Positions 53,070-62,411 of a stretch of 64,000 bases of DNA are shown here, piece after piece. The notes beneath the pieces were generated by a model. That model was not told the DNA's origin and searched no databases. It saw only the letters and a program-made list of their open reading frames with translations. This DNA is from Mesorhizobium erdmanii USDA 3471. Its GTDB lineage: Bacteria > Pseudomonadota > Alphaproteobacteria > Rhizobiales > Rhizobiaceae. The DNA is taken from positions 124,001 to 188,000 of the forward strand of contig NZ_AXAE01000013.1 in NCBI RefSeq assembly GCF_000472705.1. The letters are read 5' to 3'. The number at the start of each line of letters is the position of its first letter. Position 1 is the stretch's first letter. Both the position numbers and the translations under genes were made by a program.

Positions 53070-53600
53070 TTACTTTCGCGTTATATATAACCATGCTCCA
53101 CGAGTTTTAATAGACTCAAAAACGTCGCGGTCCTGAAGGCCCCTTCCGAGCATGGCGAAAAATTGCTGATCCGTTTGACTCCGGAGATGAAATTTCACGT
53201 GCATGCACGAAAGCTCGGGATCTAGATATGCCAAGCTGAGCACTTGCGCCAGTAGCGAAACCAGAACGTCTCCGTACTCGCTCATTGACTTGTCAGTTAG
53301 GTCAAAATCTGGCGAAAGGGTCATGAAGCGCACCCGCAGCACGGGGCTGTCATATTTTGGCAGGCCAGCTTTATTGACCTGGACCATAGCCACGTAGACG
53401 CCATTCATCTGAAGCGCGAATACACCAGCTTTCTTTTTTTCGGTTTCGATGAGATCCCGAATTACAGAAAAAGTCGCTTCCGCGTAGCTGTCAAAATCCT
53501 CTTCTAGTTTCTCGCATTGCGCCCGCCAGTCGGCCTCGAATGCCGACCATGTATTATCCTCCTCAAGGAGGCGCACGAATTTTTCGTTTTCTTGGTCCAT
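53070..53600 (-). CDS. Hypothetical protein
   Basis: A 176-residue protein beginning MDQENEKFVRLLEEDNTWSA. ATG at 53600 has a strong GGAGGG site; a GTG four codons further upstream (53612) is also in frame. The middle part (VFALQMNGVYVAMVQVNKAG; later VLRVRFMTLSPDFDL) has alternating strands that might be a GNAT-like or other alpha/beta fold, but no catalytic motif is evident. Base composition is lower in GC than in the core genes. Function unknown; part of the accessory stretch. Confidence 0.6.
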   Translation of the reverse strand: MDQENEKFVRLLEEDNTWSAFEADWRAQCEKLEEDFDSYAEATFSVIRDLIETEKKKAGVFALQMNGVYVAMVQVNKAGLPKYDSPVLRVRFMTLSPDFDLTDKSMSEYGDVLVSLLAQVLSLAYLDPELSCMHVKFHLRSQTDQQFFAMLGRGLQDRDVFESIKTRGAWLYITRK

Positions 53601-53783
53601 CAACCCCTCCACCAGACTCTCGTCTATTAACGAGGACGGGGACCGGGTGCAATCGGGCGCCGGATTGATCTCACTGGAAAAGTGCGCGCTACAGGACTTG
53701 TAGCCATTCCCCTACGGCTGGGTAGCGCCGTCTAGACTCCGACCGGCAAAGACCGCATCCTCGGAGAACGGAAGGTAGAATGG

Positions 53784-53951
53784 ATGAAATGGTTGATTGA
53801 GACGGCGATAGGTAGCGTAGCTGGGTTTGTCGCTATACATGCCCCCTATGCCTGGTATTGGCAGGTCGCAATTCTCTTAGCCCTCTTTTTAGCCCTAAAC
53901 TTGGCAGTCGCCGCCATCCGAATCGCGCTAGCGTCTTTCAATAAAACCTAG
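53784..53951 (+). CDS. Small two-helix membrane protein, 55 residues
   Basis: From ATG at 53784 (MKWLIETAIGSVAGFVAIHA) to TAG at 53949 the frame encodes 55 residues, almost entirely hydrophobic in two stretches (about residues 4-20 and 26-48) with a positively charged end. A GGAAGG site lies about 10 bases upstream. It resembles small membrane proteins such as holin- or toxin-like peptides, but no family is recognised. It is divergent from the hypothetical gene at 53070. Confidence 0.5.
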   Translation: MKWLIETAIGSVAGFVAIHAPYAWYWQVAILLALFLALNLAVAAIRIALASFNKT

Positions 53952-54077
53952 ATCCATCGCTGCTCAGTTACCCTGAGAGGTACCGGCCTGTCCTGAATAT
54001 ATTCCTATTTCCTTTTGGGTTTGTCAACCATAGAATCGCCCCCCGCAAAAGGGTTCAAACCGTGAACAGAATCTGGC

Positions 54078-54590
54078 ATGGTGGCTGCCATGCCGATCAT
54101 CTCCCCTATCGCGATCAATCCCCTCATTGACGGTCGCCAGTCCGAACGCGCCATGCTGGTGCGGCGCGGCGTGCAGCGGCTGCTCATGGAAATGGGCGCG
54201 CATGTGCTGCCTGAACTGTCGCTGGCCACCGGCCGCCGCGCCGACCTCGTGGCGCTGACCCGGCAAGGCGACATCTGGATCATCGAGATCAAATCCTCGA
54301 TCGAGGATTTTCGCGTCGACCGCAAATGGCCCGACTATCGGCTGCATTGCGACCGCTTCTTCTTCGCCACCCATCCCGGCGTGCCGGCGGAAATCTTCCC
54401 GGAAGAGTGCGGCTTCATCCTCTCGGACGGCTACGGCGCCGAGATCCTGCGCGAGGCGCCGGAACACCGCATGGCGGCGGCAACGCGCAAGGCGCTAATG
54501 CTGCGGATCGCACGCGCCGGTGCTTCGCGGCTGCTGGCGGCGGAACTCGCCGGCGTCTCGGTGCCGGCGCTGGAGGGGGAGAGCGAGTAG
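54078..54590 (+). CDS. mmcB: MmcB-family DNA repair protein
   Basis: A 170-residue protein with a PD-(D/E)XK-nuclease-like core: GRRADLVALTRQGDIWIIEI supplies the Asp and EIK, followed by KSSIEDFRVDRKWPDY. Caulobacter MmcB is induced by mitomycin C and acts with ImuA/ImuB/DnaE2 in DNA repair. ATG at 54078 (MVAAMPIISP) has a second ATG at 54090 in frame; either could be used. It is convergent with nhaA, 13 bases apart. Confidence 0.85.
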   Translation: MVAAMPIISPIAINPLIDGRQSERAMLVRRGVQRLLMEMGAHVLPELSLATGRRADLVALTRQGDIWIIEIKSSIEDFRVDRKWPDYRLHCDRFFFATHPGVPAEIFPEECGFILSDGYGAEILREAPEHRMAAATRKALMLRIARAGASRLLAAELAGVSVPALEGESE

Positions 54591-54603
54591 CGCGCTCCGC
54601 GCC

Positions 54604-55797
54604 CTACTCCGTCTCCTCCGCTCCACCCGCGGCCGGTGCCATCAACAGCACCGCGGCGCCAAGGATGGCGGCGATGAAGGAGCCGGCGAGGATGCCGACC
54701 TTGACCGCGTCCTGCAGGGCGACATCGCCGGCAAAGGCGAGCAGGCCGATGAACAGGCTCATGGTGAAGCCGATGCCGCAAAGCAGCGAGATGCCGACCA
54801 TGTGCGACCAGCCGGCATGGGCGGGCAGGTCGGCCAGGCCAAGCCTGATGGCAAGTGCCGAGGAGCCAAGCACGCCGACCAGCTTGCCGACGACGAGGCC
54901 GGCGGCGACGCCCAGTGTCAGCGGCTCGATCAGCGCGCCAAAACTGAGGCCTGCGAGCGAAACGCCGGCATTGGCAAAGCCGAAGATCGGAATGACGAAA
55001 AACGGCACGATCCTCTGCAGGCCGTGCTCGAGCCGGTGCAGCGGCGAATGGTCGAGATCATGGCCGATCCCGGCGGCGCGCTCGAGCGGAATGGTCAGCG
55101 CCAGGGCGACGCCGGCAAGTGTCGCATGGACGCCCGACTTGAGAACCAGCACCCACAGGATGGCGCCAAGCACGAGATAGGGTACCAGCGTCATCACCCG
55201 CATGCGGTTGAGTACGACAAGCACGGCAATGACGGCGAAAGCGGCGCCGAGATAGGCCAGCGACAGGCCGCTCGTATAGAAGATGGCGATGATGATGACG
55301 GCGCCGAGGTCATCGATGATGGCAAGCGCGGTCAGGAAGACCTTCAACGACGCCGGCACGCGGCTACCGAGCAGCGACAGCACGCCGAGCGCGAAGGCGA
55401 TGTCGGTGGCGGTCGGGATCGCCCAACCGGACAGCGCCGGTCCATTGTTGCGGTTAATCAAGACATAGACCAGCGCCGGAACCAGCATGCCGCCGGCCGC
55501 CGCGATGCCTGGCAGGACCCGGCGCGGCCAGGTCGAAAGCTGGCCGTCCAGCATCTCGCGCTTGATCTCCAGCCCGACGAGCAGGAAGAACACCGCCATC
55601 AGCCCGTCATTGACCCAATGCGAGACGCTGAGCGGGCCGAGATAGGCGTGGAGAACGGAAAAATAGGTCTCAGCCAGGGGAGAGTTGGCGACGATCAGCG
55701 CAAGGGCTGCCGCGACCATCAGGATGATGCCGCCGGCCGCCTCGCCATCGAGAAATTCGCGGAAGACGGAAACCGGCCGCTGTTTGCTCTCCTGCAT
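54604..55797 (-). CDS. nhaA: Na+/H+ antiporter NhaA
   Basis: A 397-residue membrane protein with about 12 helices. The ion-binding aspartates lie in [13 protein letters not shown] (equivalent to Asp163/164) and [12 protein letters not shown] (Asp133). [20 protein letters not shown] at the N-terminal part is the conserved helix. It exports Na+ in exchange for protons and helps salt and pH homeostasis. Start ATG at 55797 ([11 protein letters not shown]). Confidence 0.95.
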   Translation of the reverse strand: MQESKQRPVSVFREFLDGEAAGGIILMVAAALALIVANSPLAETYFSVLHAYLGPLSVSHWVNDGLMAVFFLLVGLEIKREMLDGQLSTWPRRVLPGIAAAGGMLVPALVYVLINRNNGPALSGWAIPTATDIAFALGVLSLLGSRVPASLKVFLTALAIIDDLGAVIIIAIFYTSGLSLAYLGAAFAVIAVLVVLNRMRVMTLVPYLVLGAILWVLVLKSGVHATLAGVALALTIPLERAAGIGHDLDHSPLHRLEHGLQRIVPFFVIPIFGFANAGVSLAGLSFGALIEPLTLGVAAGLVVGKLVGVLGSSALAIRLGLADLPAHAGWSHMVGISLLCGIGFTMSLFIGLLAFAGDVALQDAVKVGILAGSFIAAILGAAVLLMAPAAGGAEETE

Positions 55798-55860
55798 GTA
55801 GCCTCCTTAAGCAGCTCGTTTCGACTTTGCCGCATTGCCCTTTTACAGGCGTTTGCGCTG

Positions 55861-55894
55861 CCCCTCACCTGCCTGCCGGCAGGGCAATGAGGGG
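55861..55894. repeat. Hairpin-forming palindrome between actR and nhaA
   Basis: CCCCTCA and TGAGGGG arms enclose the perfect palindrome CCTGCCGGCAGG (55872-55883). It resembles the short palindromic repeats elsewhere in the window and may terminate actR transcription. Confidence 0.5.
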
Positions 55895-55974
55895 CGGCGC
55901 TGACTTCGGCGATCGATGGCCTCCACCGCGAATTCGAAATCGGCGAGCTACCCTTGCTCTGCCTGCCCAGCGAT

Positions 55975-56538
55975 CTAACGCGGCGCGCGCTTGGCCAGTA
56001 TGCGCTGCAGCGTGCGGCGGTGCATGTTGAGCCGGCGCGCGGTCTCGGAGACGTTGCGCTCGCACATTTCGTAGACGCGCTGAATATGCTCCCAGCGCAC
56101 ACGGTCGGCCGACATCGGGTTTTCCGGGGGCGCGGCGCGCTCGCCCGAGGTACGGGTAAGCGCGGCGAAGATATCGTCGGCGTCGGCGGGCTTCGACAGG
56201 TAATCGACGGCGCCGAGCTTCACGGCCGTCACCGCAGTGGCGATGTTGCCGTAGCCGGTCAGGATGATGGTGCGGGAATCCTCGCGCTTCTCGCGGATGG
56301 CGGCGACGACGTCGAGGCCGTTGCCATCGCCGAGCCGCATGTCGACCACGGCATAGGCCGGCGGCTTGGCGCGCGCCTTGCCCACAGCCTCCTCGACGCT
56401 CTCGGCGGTTTCGACCACGAAACCCCTGGTTTCCATGGCGCGGGCCAGACGGGTGAGGAACGGCTTGTCGTCATCGACGATCAGAAGCGAGGTATCCTCG
56501 CCTTCAACCATTGCGCCAATATTGTCGTCGCCTGTCAT
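55975..56538 (-). CDS. actR: Redox/acid response regulator ActR (RegA/PrrA family)
   Basis: A 187-residue response regulator. Receiver domain has LLIVDDDKPFL and the phospho-acceptor Asp in VVDMRLGDGNG (about residue 64) with Lys in VDYLSKPADAD. The C-terminal Fis-type helix-turn-helix is NVSETARRLNMHRRTLQRIL. Members control redox, CO2/nitrogen fixation and acid tolerance genes. ATG at 56538 is preferred to one at 56616. It lies 64 bases downstream of actS on the same strand. Confidence 0.93.
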   Translation of the reverse strand: MTGDDNIGAMVEGEDTSLLIVDDDKPFLTRLARAMETRGFVVETAESVEEAVGKARAKPPAYAVVDMRLGDGNGLDVVAAIREKREDSRTIILTGYGNIATAVTAVKLGAVDYLSKPADADDIFAALTRTSGERAAPPENPMSADRVRWEHIQRVYEMCERNVSETARRLNMHRRTLQRILAKRAPR

Positions 56539-56602
56539 CGTCTTGAAAATTCCTGCTGCCTTAATTTTACGCAGATATAGTTTTGCGCCGCTATTGTCCA
56601 AT

Positions 56603-57934
56603 TTACGCAGTGTCAAACATGGTGGCCGGGGCCGTTTCGGGGTTCAGGAAGACCGTTCTCGGCCACGAAATCTGCACCACGGCCCCCTCGCCCAGGCCGC
56701 TCGAATTGCGGAAATCGAGCGTGGCGCCGGAGCGTTCGAGCAGCGTCTTGGCAATGAACAGGCCGAGCCCCAGGCCACCGCCTGCCTCGGTCCCCTGGCG
56801 CGTCGACATATAGGGCTCGCCGATGCGGTCGATGATCTCGGGCGGGAAGCCGGGGCCGTCGTCAATGATCGAGAAGGTCACGGCGTCCTCGTCCCAGCTC
56901 CAGCGCACGGTGACGCTCTTGCGGGCGAAATCGACGGCGTTCTCGACCAGATTGCCAAGGCCGTAGATGACGCCCGGATTGCGGCGCCCGACTGGCTCGG
57001 GGCCGCTGCGCTCGCCCGGACGCAGCTTGATCGAGATACCGAAGTCGCGATGGGGCGCGGTGACTTCCTCGACCAGCGAGGTCAGCGGCAGGCGGGAAAG
57101 ATGCGCCTCGCCCTCGGACGACAGGCTCGTAAGGCGTTTTAGAATTTCGCGGCAGCGTTCGCTTTGCGACCGCAGCAGCTTCACGTCATCGCCGTATTTC
57201 GGGTCGCTGCCGAGCGCCTTCTCCATCTCCTTGGCGACGAGCGTGATGGTGGCGAGCGGCGTGCCGAGCTCATGCGCCGCCGCAGCCGCTAGGCCGTCGA
57301 GCGCCGAAAGATGCTGTTCGCGCTGCAGCACCAGTTCGGTGGCGGCAAGCGCATTGGCCAGAAGCCGCGCTTCGGCGGCCACCCGGAAGGCGTACATGGC
57401 GGTGAAGGCGATCGATGACAGCACCGCCATCCACATGCCGGCGACATAGATGAACGGCATGGCGAGCGGCGCGCCTTCATACCAGGGCAACGGCAGATGG
57501 ACGAATACCAGCAAGGTCGCGGCAATCATCACCAGCCCGCCGAGAACGGCGGTAAGGCGCAGGGGCAGCGATGTCGCCGAGATGACGACGGGCACGGTCA
57601 TCAGCAGCGAGAACGGATTGGTCAAGCCGCCGGTCATGTAGAGCAGACCGGCGAGCTGCAGGCTGTCGAAGATCAGTATGCCGAAGGCGGCGAACGGGGT
57701 GAGCCGGTGCGCGGCCGGAAAACGGAAGGCCAGGAACAGGTTCATCCAGGCCGAACAGGCGATCAGCGCGAAGCACAGGCTGACCGGCAGCGGGAATTTG
57801 AGCCCATAGGCGACGACAAGCACCGTCACGCTTTGGCCGACGATGGCCAGCCAGCGCAGCCGGATCAGCGTGTTGAGGCGCAGCCGCTGGCTCTGCTGAA
57901 AATCGGGCGAACGCAAAACATTGATCATCGCCAT
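56603..57934 (-). CDS. actS: Sensor histidine kinase ActS (RegB/PrrB family)
   Basis: A 443-residue kinase. Six hydrophobic helices in the N-terminal half include GGLTNPFSLLMTVPV, the quinone-sensing loop of RegB. The phosphorylated His lies in AAAHELGTPLATI near residue 220, and the redox-sensitive Cys is present in SERCREILKRL near 260. ATPase motifs are NLVENAVDFA, IDDGPGFP and GGGLGLGLFI. Start ATG at 57934. It is upstream of actR and downstream of hrpB on the same strand, the usual rhizobial order. Confidence 0.93.
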   Translation of the reverse strand: MAMINVLRSPDFQQSQRLRLNTLIRLRWLAIVGQSVTVLVVAYGLKFPLPVSLCFALIACSAWMNLFLAFRFPAAHRLTPFAAFGILIFDSLQLAGLLYMTGGLTNPFSLLMTVPVVISATSLPLRLTAVLGGLVMIAATLLVFVHLPLPWYEGAPLAMPFIYVAGMWMAVLSSIAFTAMYAFRVAAEARLLANALAATELVLQREQHLSALDGLAAAAAHELGTPLATITLVAKEMEKALGSDPKYGDDVKLLRSQSERCREILKRLTSLSSEGEAHLSRLPLTSLVEEVTAPHRDFGISIKLRPGERSGPEPVGRRNPGVIYGLGNLVENAVDFARKSVTVRWSWDEDAVTFSIIDDGPGFPPEIIDRIGEPYMSTRQGTEAGGGLGLGLFIAKTLLERSGATLDFRNSSGLGEGAVVQISWPRTVFLNPETAPATMFDTA

Positions 57935-58011
57935 GGATTACAGCCGCAAAGCGCCCAAGGCTAGGTCCGCTCCAATTCGATGGAGCCGGATTGGAGCTCT
58001 ACTTCTTGTTC

Positions 58012-58061
58012 GAGCATGATCTTTTTGCAAAAACGGGTTCCCACTTTCTGGGATCATGCTC
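58012..58061. repeat. Rhizobial palindromic repeat (GAGCATGATC family), copy 1
   Basis: GAGCATGATC and GATCATGCTC are perfect 10-bp inverted arms, 30 bases apart, with TTTTTGCAAAAACGGG in between. The right arm supplies the last codons and the stop of hrpB. A related element lies at 63822-63872. I recognise this as a common dispersed rhizobial repeat. Confidence 0.65.
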
Positions 58062-60513
58062 GCGGCTTCGCGCGGGCGGTAGCCGTGGCAAGCAGCGGGT
58101 TTTCCGGCCAGACATGCTTGGGGTAGCGGCCGCGCATGTCGGCCCGCACATCGGCCCAGGAGCCGCGCCAGAAGCCGGGCAGGTTGCGCGTGGTCTGGAT
58201 CGGCCGGTGCGCAGGCGACAACAGTTCGAGCGTCAGCGGCACGGTGCCATTGGCAATCGAGGGGTGGCGGTCGAGGCCGAACAGCTCCTGCACGCGAACC
58301 GCAAGCACGGGCCATTCGCCGTCATAGCGGATCGGCACGTGGCTGCCGGACGGCGCGTCGAAATGGGTCGGCGCCAACGTCTCGATCCGGCGCTGCTGGT
58401 CATGCGGCACGAGCGAGGCCAGGCCAGCCGAAATGATACCCGGACCGATTGCGGCGAAGGATGCGGCCCCCGACAGGAAGGGCAGCAGCCAGTCGTCAAG
58501 GTGCTCAACCAGCGCTTCATCCGACATGTCGGGCCATGGCGACCCGAGGCCGCGATGCAGCCAGGACAGCCGCTGGCGCAGCGCCTCGGCCTCCTTGCTC
58601 CAGCTCAACAGCGACAGGCCGTGCTCGCGCAAGGCGTCCAGGATCGCCCGATCGGCATCGGCGCCTGACGGCGCCGGCAGCATGCGCTCGGCGAGCGTGA
58701 TGACGCCGAGACGCACGGTTTCGCGCACGCGCACGGCGCGCCGCTCGCGGTCGAAACTTACTTGCCGGCGCGTTTCGATCCGGTCGGCCAGCGTGGCGCG
58801 GATGTCGTCCTCGCCGATTGCCGCCGCCGCCGCGATGCGGGCATTCTGGGCCTTGCCCTGCAGGTCGGCGACGACCAGAAACGGTTCGCCCGCCAGCGGG
58901 TCGGCGGCATCAAGCATGGCGCCGGAGCCATTGGCCAGCACGAAGCGGCCACGCTCGCCACGCGCCTTGGCGACGCGATCCGGCCAGGCGTGGATCAGCA
59001 AGGAACCCACGGAAGCTGTTTCGCTGTTCTTCGCCCCGCCCACCTGCCGCGCCAGCCGTTCAGCCAGTTGCCGCGCGGCGGCGGCGCGAGGTGATTTTTC
59101 GCCGCGAAAGCGCATCAGCCGCCGTTCGAGATCGGCGCCACCGCCGCCAAGACCGCGTTCGGTGAGCAGCACGGCGAGCATGGCCGCGTCGAAGGCATGG
59201 CCGCTCTTCGCTGCCTCGGCGACCATGTGCGCCAACCGCACGGGCAGAGCGAGCTTGCGCATCGAAGCACCCGCTTCCGTCAAACGCCCGGTCTCGTCGA
59301 TGGCATGGAGCGCGCGCAGCAGCACCCTTGCCTCGTTTAGCGCCGGGGCCGGCGGCGGGTCGAGGAAGGCGAGACCCGCCGGGTCGGCGACACCGAAGGC
59401 GGCGCAGTCGAGCAGCAGGCCGGAAAGGTCCGCTTCCAGGATTTCCGGCGGCGTGAAGGCGGGAAGTGCCGATGTCTGCTCGGCGCGCCACAGCCGGATG
59501 GCGACGCCGGCTTGCGTGCGCCCGGCACGGCCGGCGCGCTGGTCTGCCGAAGCCTTGCTGACGCGCACGGTTTCCAACCGGGTGAGGCCGCTGGCCGGCT
59601 CATAGCGCGGCAGGCGCGAAAGGCCGGAATCGATGACGACGCGGACGCCGTCGATGGTGATGGAGGTCTCGGCGATCGAGGTCGCCAGCACCACCTTGCG
59701 GCGGCCCGGCGGCGGCGGCTTGATCGCGGCGTCCTGCGCCTTGCCGTCGAGCTGGCCATAGAGCGGGACGATGTCGGTATCCGTGCCGACCTTGCCGGCC
59801 AGCCGTTCGGCGGTGCGCTCGATCTCGCGCTGGCCGGGCAGGAAGGCAAGCACGCTGCCGCTCTCGTCGGCAAGGGCACCGCGGATCGCCTTGGCCATGG
59901 CATCCTCGATCGGGATACCAGCCGGCCGCTCGTCGTAGCTTATGTCGACGGGAAAGGCGCGGCCTTCGCTTTCGATTACCGGCGCGCCGGACAGGAGCTT
60001 CGCGACGCGCGCGCCATCGAGTGTCGCCGACATCACCAGCAGTCGCAGGTCCGGACTCAGCGCGCCTTGCACGTCGAGCGCCAAAGCGAGACCGAAATCG
60101 CCATCGAGCGAACGCTCGTGGAATTCATCGAAGATCACTGCCGAGACGCCGGGCAATTCGGGGTCGTCGAGGATCATGCGGGCCAACACGCCCTCGGTGA
60201 CGACCAATATCCGGGTCTTTGCCGAAGTGCGGTTTTCCATGCGCATGGCGTAGCCGACAGTGGCGCCCGGCTCCTCATCCAGCAATTGCGCCATGCGGCG
60301 CGCGGCGGCGCGGGCGGCGAGCCGGCGCGGCTCGAGCAGGACGATCTTTCCGGCCCCCAGCCAGGGCGCTTCGAGCAATGCCAGCGGCACCAGCGTGGTC
60401 TTGCCGGCGCCGGGAGGTGCCACCAGCACCGCGCTGTTGCCGGAGCCAAGCGCTTGGCTTAGCGCCGGCAGCACGGCGGATACCGGAAGCTCCGGCAAGG
60501 GTTTTGTCGTCAT
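58054..60513 (-). CDS. hrpB: ATP-dependent RNA helicase HrpB
   Basis: An 819-residue DEAH-type helicase. Walker A is APPGAGKTT, motif II DEFHERSLD (DEFH, as usual in HrpB), motif III SATLDG and motif VI QRAGRAGRTQAG. The C-terminal HrpB domain follows (NLPGFWRGSWADVRADMRGR). E. coli HrpB is 809 residues. RNA substrate is not well defined. ATG at 60513 (MTTKPLPELPVSAV). Its stop codon lies within a dispersed repeat. Confidence 0.94.
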   Translation of the reverse strand: MTTKPLPELPVSAVLPALSQALGSGNSAVLVAPPGAGKTTLVPLALLEAPWLGAGKIVLLEPRRLAARAAARRMAQLLDEEPGATVGYAMRMENRTSAKTRILVVTEGVLARMILDDPELPGVSAVIFDEFHERSLDGDFGLALALDVQGALSPDLRLLVMSATLDGARVAKLLSGAPVIESEGRAFPVDISYDERPAGIPIEDAMAKAIRGALADESGSVLAFLPGQREIERTAERLAGKVGTDTDIVPLYGQLDGKAQDAAIKPPPPGRRKVVLATSIAETSITIDGVRVVIDSGLSRLPRYEPASGLTRLETVRVSKASADQRAGRAGRTQAGVAIRLWRAEQTSALPAFTPPEILEADLSGLLLDCAAFGVADPAGLAFLDPPPAPALNEARVLLRALHAIDETGRLTEAGASMRKLALPVRLAHMVAEAAKSGHAFDAAMLAVLLTERGLGGGGADLERRLMRFRGEKSPRAAAARQLAERLARQVGGAKNSETASVGSLLIHAWPDRVAKARGERGRFVLANGSGAMLDAADPLAGEPFLVVADLQGKAQNARIAAAAAIGEDDIRATLADRIETRRQVSFDRERRAVRVRETVRLGVITLAERMLPAPSGADADRAILDALREHGLSLLSWSKEAEALRQRLSWLHRGLGSPWPDMSDEALVEHLDDWLLPFLSGAASFAAIGPGIISAGLASLVPHDQQRRIETLAPTHFDAPSGSHVPIRYDGEWPVLAVRVQELFGLDRHPSIANGTVPLTLELLSPAHRPIQTTRNLPGFWRGSWADVRADMRGRYPKHVWPENPLLATATARAKPRA

Positions 60514-60560
60514 CGCGCCCGCATATCAGCGCTCACGGCCACCGTGCAACCGGCACGGGT

Positions 60561-61451
60561 TCAAAGCCTTGTGCGAGCAAACGGGTTCCAGCGCACCGTG
60601 CCGAGCCGCACCTCCTCGCGCACCATGGTCAGCAGACCTGCCGCGCCGACGATCGCGAGGCCGACCAGCGACAGCCAGTCGGGGTACTCCTGGAAGAACA
60701 GCGCGCCGAGGATCACCGCCCAGACGATCTGCGAATAATGCGTCGGCGCGATGCGGTTGGCGGGAGCGTATTTGGCTGCGAGCAGTTGCATGAATTGTCC
60801 GCCGGCGGTGAAGGCGCCGGCCAGCGCCAGCCAGACAAGCTGCATGGCATTCGGCAAGGTGAACGCGGTAGCGGCAACGCCGGCCCCGTTGAACAGCAGG
60901 CCATAACCGACCAGCACGCCGAGCATCGATGTGCGCTTCTCCTGTTGCGCTAGCGATCGCAGCAGGATGACGCTGGCCGCGGCGAGGAAAGCATTCACGA
61001 AGGCAGCCAGATGGCCGAGGTTCAATTCGCGAAAACCCGGCCGCACCACCAGCATCACCCCGGCAAAGCCCGCAAACACGGCCAACCACCGCCAGGGGCC
61101 GACCTTTTCCTTCAGGATCACGGTGGACAGGATGGTGACCAGCAAAGGCGCCAGGAAGATCAAGGCGTAGACTTCGGCCAGTGGAATGTGGGTGAAGGCA
61201 TAGACGCTGAGCACGCCGGACGCGATGCCGGCCCAGGCGCGGGCCTGCACGGCCCATGGCCGCTTCATGCGCCAGAAATCGCGCCAGCGCTCGCCCGACG
61301 GACGCGTGAAGAACAGGAAAATGCCGGCAAACAAGGTGCCGAAGAAACCGATCTCGAAGACGGTGAACTGTCCGCCCAGGCTCTTGATAACGGCATCACT
61401 GCCCGAATAGCTTGCATAGGCGATCAGGGCGAGCAGGATTCCGTTCGGCAC
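60561..61451 (-). CDS. DMT superfamily transporter (EamA type)
   Basis: A 296-residue membrane protein with about ten helices in two EamA repeats (VLSVYAFTHIPLAEVYALIF in the first, THYSQIVWAVILGALFFQEY in the second). The open frame reaches 61529 but this overlaps the divergent PIG-L gene; a GTG at 61451 (VPNGILLALIAYAS) starts just before the first membrane helix and is preferred. Substrate unknown. It lies between hrpB and the PIG-L gene. Confidence 0.8.
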   Translation of the reverse strand: MPNGILLALIAYASYSGSDAVIKSLGGQFTVFEIGFFGTLFAGIFLFFTRPSGERWRDFWRMKRPWAVQARAWAGIASGVLSVYAFTHIPLAEVYALIFLAPLLVTILSTVILKEKVGPWRWLAVFAGFAGVMLVVRPGFRELNLGHLAAFVNAFLAAASVILLRSLAQQEKRTSMLGVLVGYGLLFNGAGVAATAFTLPNAMQLVWLALAGAFTAGGQFMQLLAAKYAPANRIAPTHYSQIVWAVILGALFFQEYPDWLSLVGLAIVGAAGLLTMVREEVRLGTVRWNPFARTRL

Positions 61452-61479
61452 GTTTTTCCATTTCCGGGGAGAGAGTAGC

Positions 61480-62178
61480 TTGAAGATATTGGCGCTCGGT
61501 GCGCATCCGGACGACATCGAGATCTTCATGTTCGGTACGCTGGCCGCCTATGCGGCGCAAGGCGCAGACCTCACTTTTGCCGTGGCCACGGATGGTGCCA
61601 GGGGCGGCAAGAGCGATGCCAAGGTTCTCGCCAGTGTCCGTCGCGAGGAAGCCACGGCCGCGGCAGCACTGCTTGGCGCGGCGCCGCGCTTTCTCGACTT
61701 TCCCGACGGCGAACTGGTGGCCGATGCCGCGCTGATCGGCACGCTGAAGGCGCTTATACGCGAAACCGGGCCGGACCTTTTCATCACGCACGCGCCCAAC
61801 GACTATCACGCCGACCATCGCGCCCTGTCGGACGGCGTGCGCATCGCGGCCTCGTTCGCGGTTCCGGTGCTGCATGCCGACACGATGGGAGGCACCGGTT
61901 TCTCGCCGACGCACTATGTCGACATATCAGCCTACCGGGATATCAAGACGCAGGCGATCCGCGCGCACCGCTCGCAGCGGCCGGAGCAATATGTCGACAG
62001 GGCGCGCACCCAGAATGAATTTCGCGCCGGTCAATGCAACGCCGTCCCCGGTTCTCTGGCCGAGGCTTTTCGCTTCGAGCCGACATTTCCCTTTGCCGAC
62101 ATACGCGGCTTGCTGCCGCCCGCGCCGCCCGTCCGGCCGGTGACGCCACCGACGAACATCGTCGGAGAAGCCGGCTGA
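61480..62178 (+). CDS. PIG-L family deacetylase
   Basis: A 232-residue LmbE/PIG-L zinc deacetylase. AHPDDIE is the metal-binding and catalytic motif near the N-terminus, and HADHR supplies the third metal-binding His near residue 110. Substrates in the family are N-acetylglucosaminyl conjugates and antibiotics. The start is a TTG at 61480 preceded by GGGGAGAG. The sugar-ABC binding protein follows in the same direction after 233 bases; a sugar-related role is a weak inference. Confidence 0.85.
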   Translation: MKILALGAHPDDIEIFMFGTLAAYAAQGADLTFAVATDGARGGKSDAKVLASVRREEATAAAALLGAAPRFLDFPDGELVADAALIGTLKALIRETGPDLFITHAPNDYHADHRALSDGVRIAASFAVPVLHADTMGGTGFSPTHYVDISAYRDIKTQAIRAHRSQRPEQYVDRARTQNEFRAGQCNAVPGSLAEAFRFEPTFPFADIRGLLPPAPPVRPVTPPTNIVGEAG

Positions 62179-62271
62179 AGGGTTGACGGAAGAACCATCC
62201 GGCGATGATTTCCTAACGATTTCAAGCCTGCGTTTCGACATGTTGCGGCGCAGCAACGAATTCGCTTGCCT

Positions 62272-62311
62272 TGTTTAGTAAAAATTGCATCACTAAACAA
62301 ATTACTAAACA
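62272..62311. promoter_or_regulatory. Three TGTTTAGT/ACTAAACA half-sites upstream of a sugar-binding-protein gene
   Basis: TGTTTAGT at 62272-62279 is inverted by ACTAAACA at 62292-62299, and a second ACTAAACA follows at 62304-62311. The stretch is AT-rich in a GC-rich region and lies about 100 bases before the start. It looks like the operator of a ROK-, LacI- or GntR-type repressor of the operon; the regulator gene is not in the window. Confidence 0.6.
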
Positions 62312-62411
62312 TCTGCCGCGCTTCGGCGCCGCCATGTTTGGGCCTCTGAGGAGAGAGGTTGAGGGCTCTTGAAACCGTCATCCGGGCGCGTTTCGCAAAT
62401 GGGAGGAAGGC

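Noticed and set aside
49702..53072. Shared AAAGTAACGGAAC motif (49699-49711 and reverse strand near 53072) as an EcfG-type promoter
   Set aside because: GGAAC resembles the -35 of the general stress sigma factor, but no matching CGTT -10 at the right distance was found in either place.
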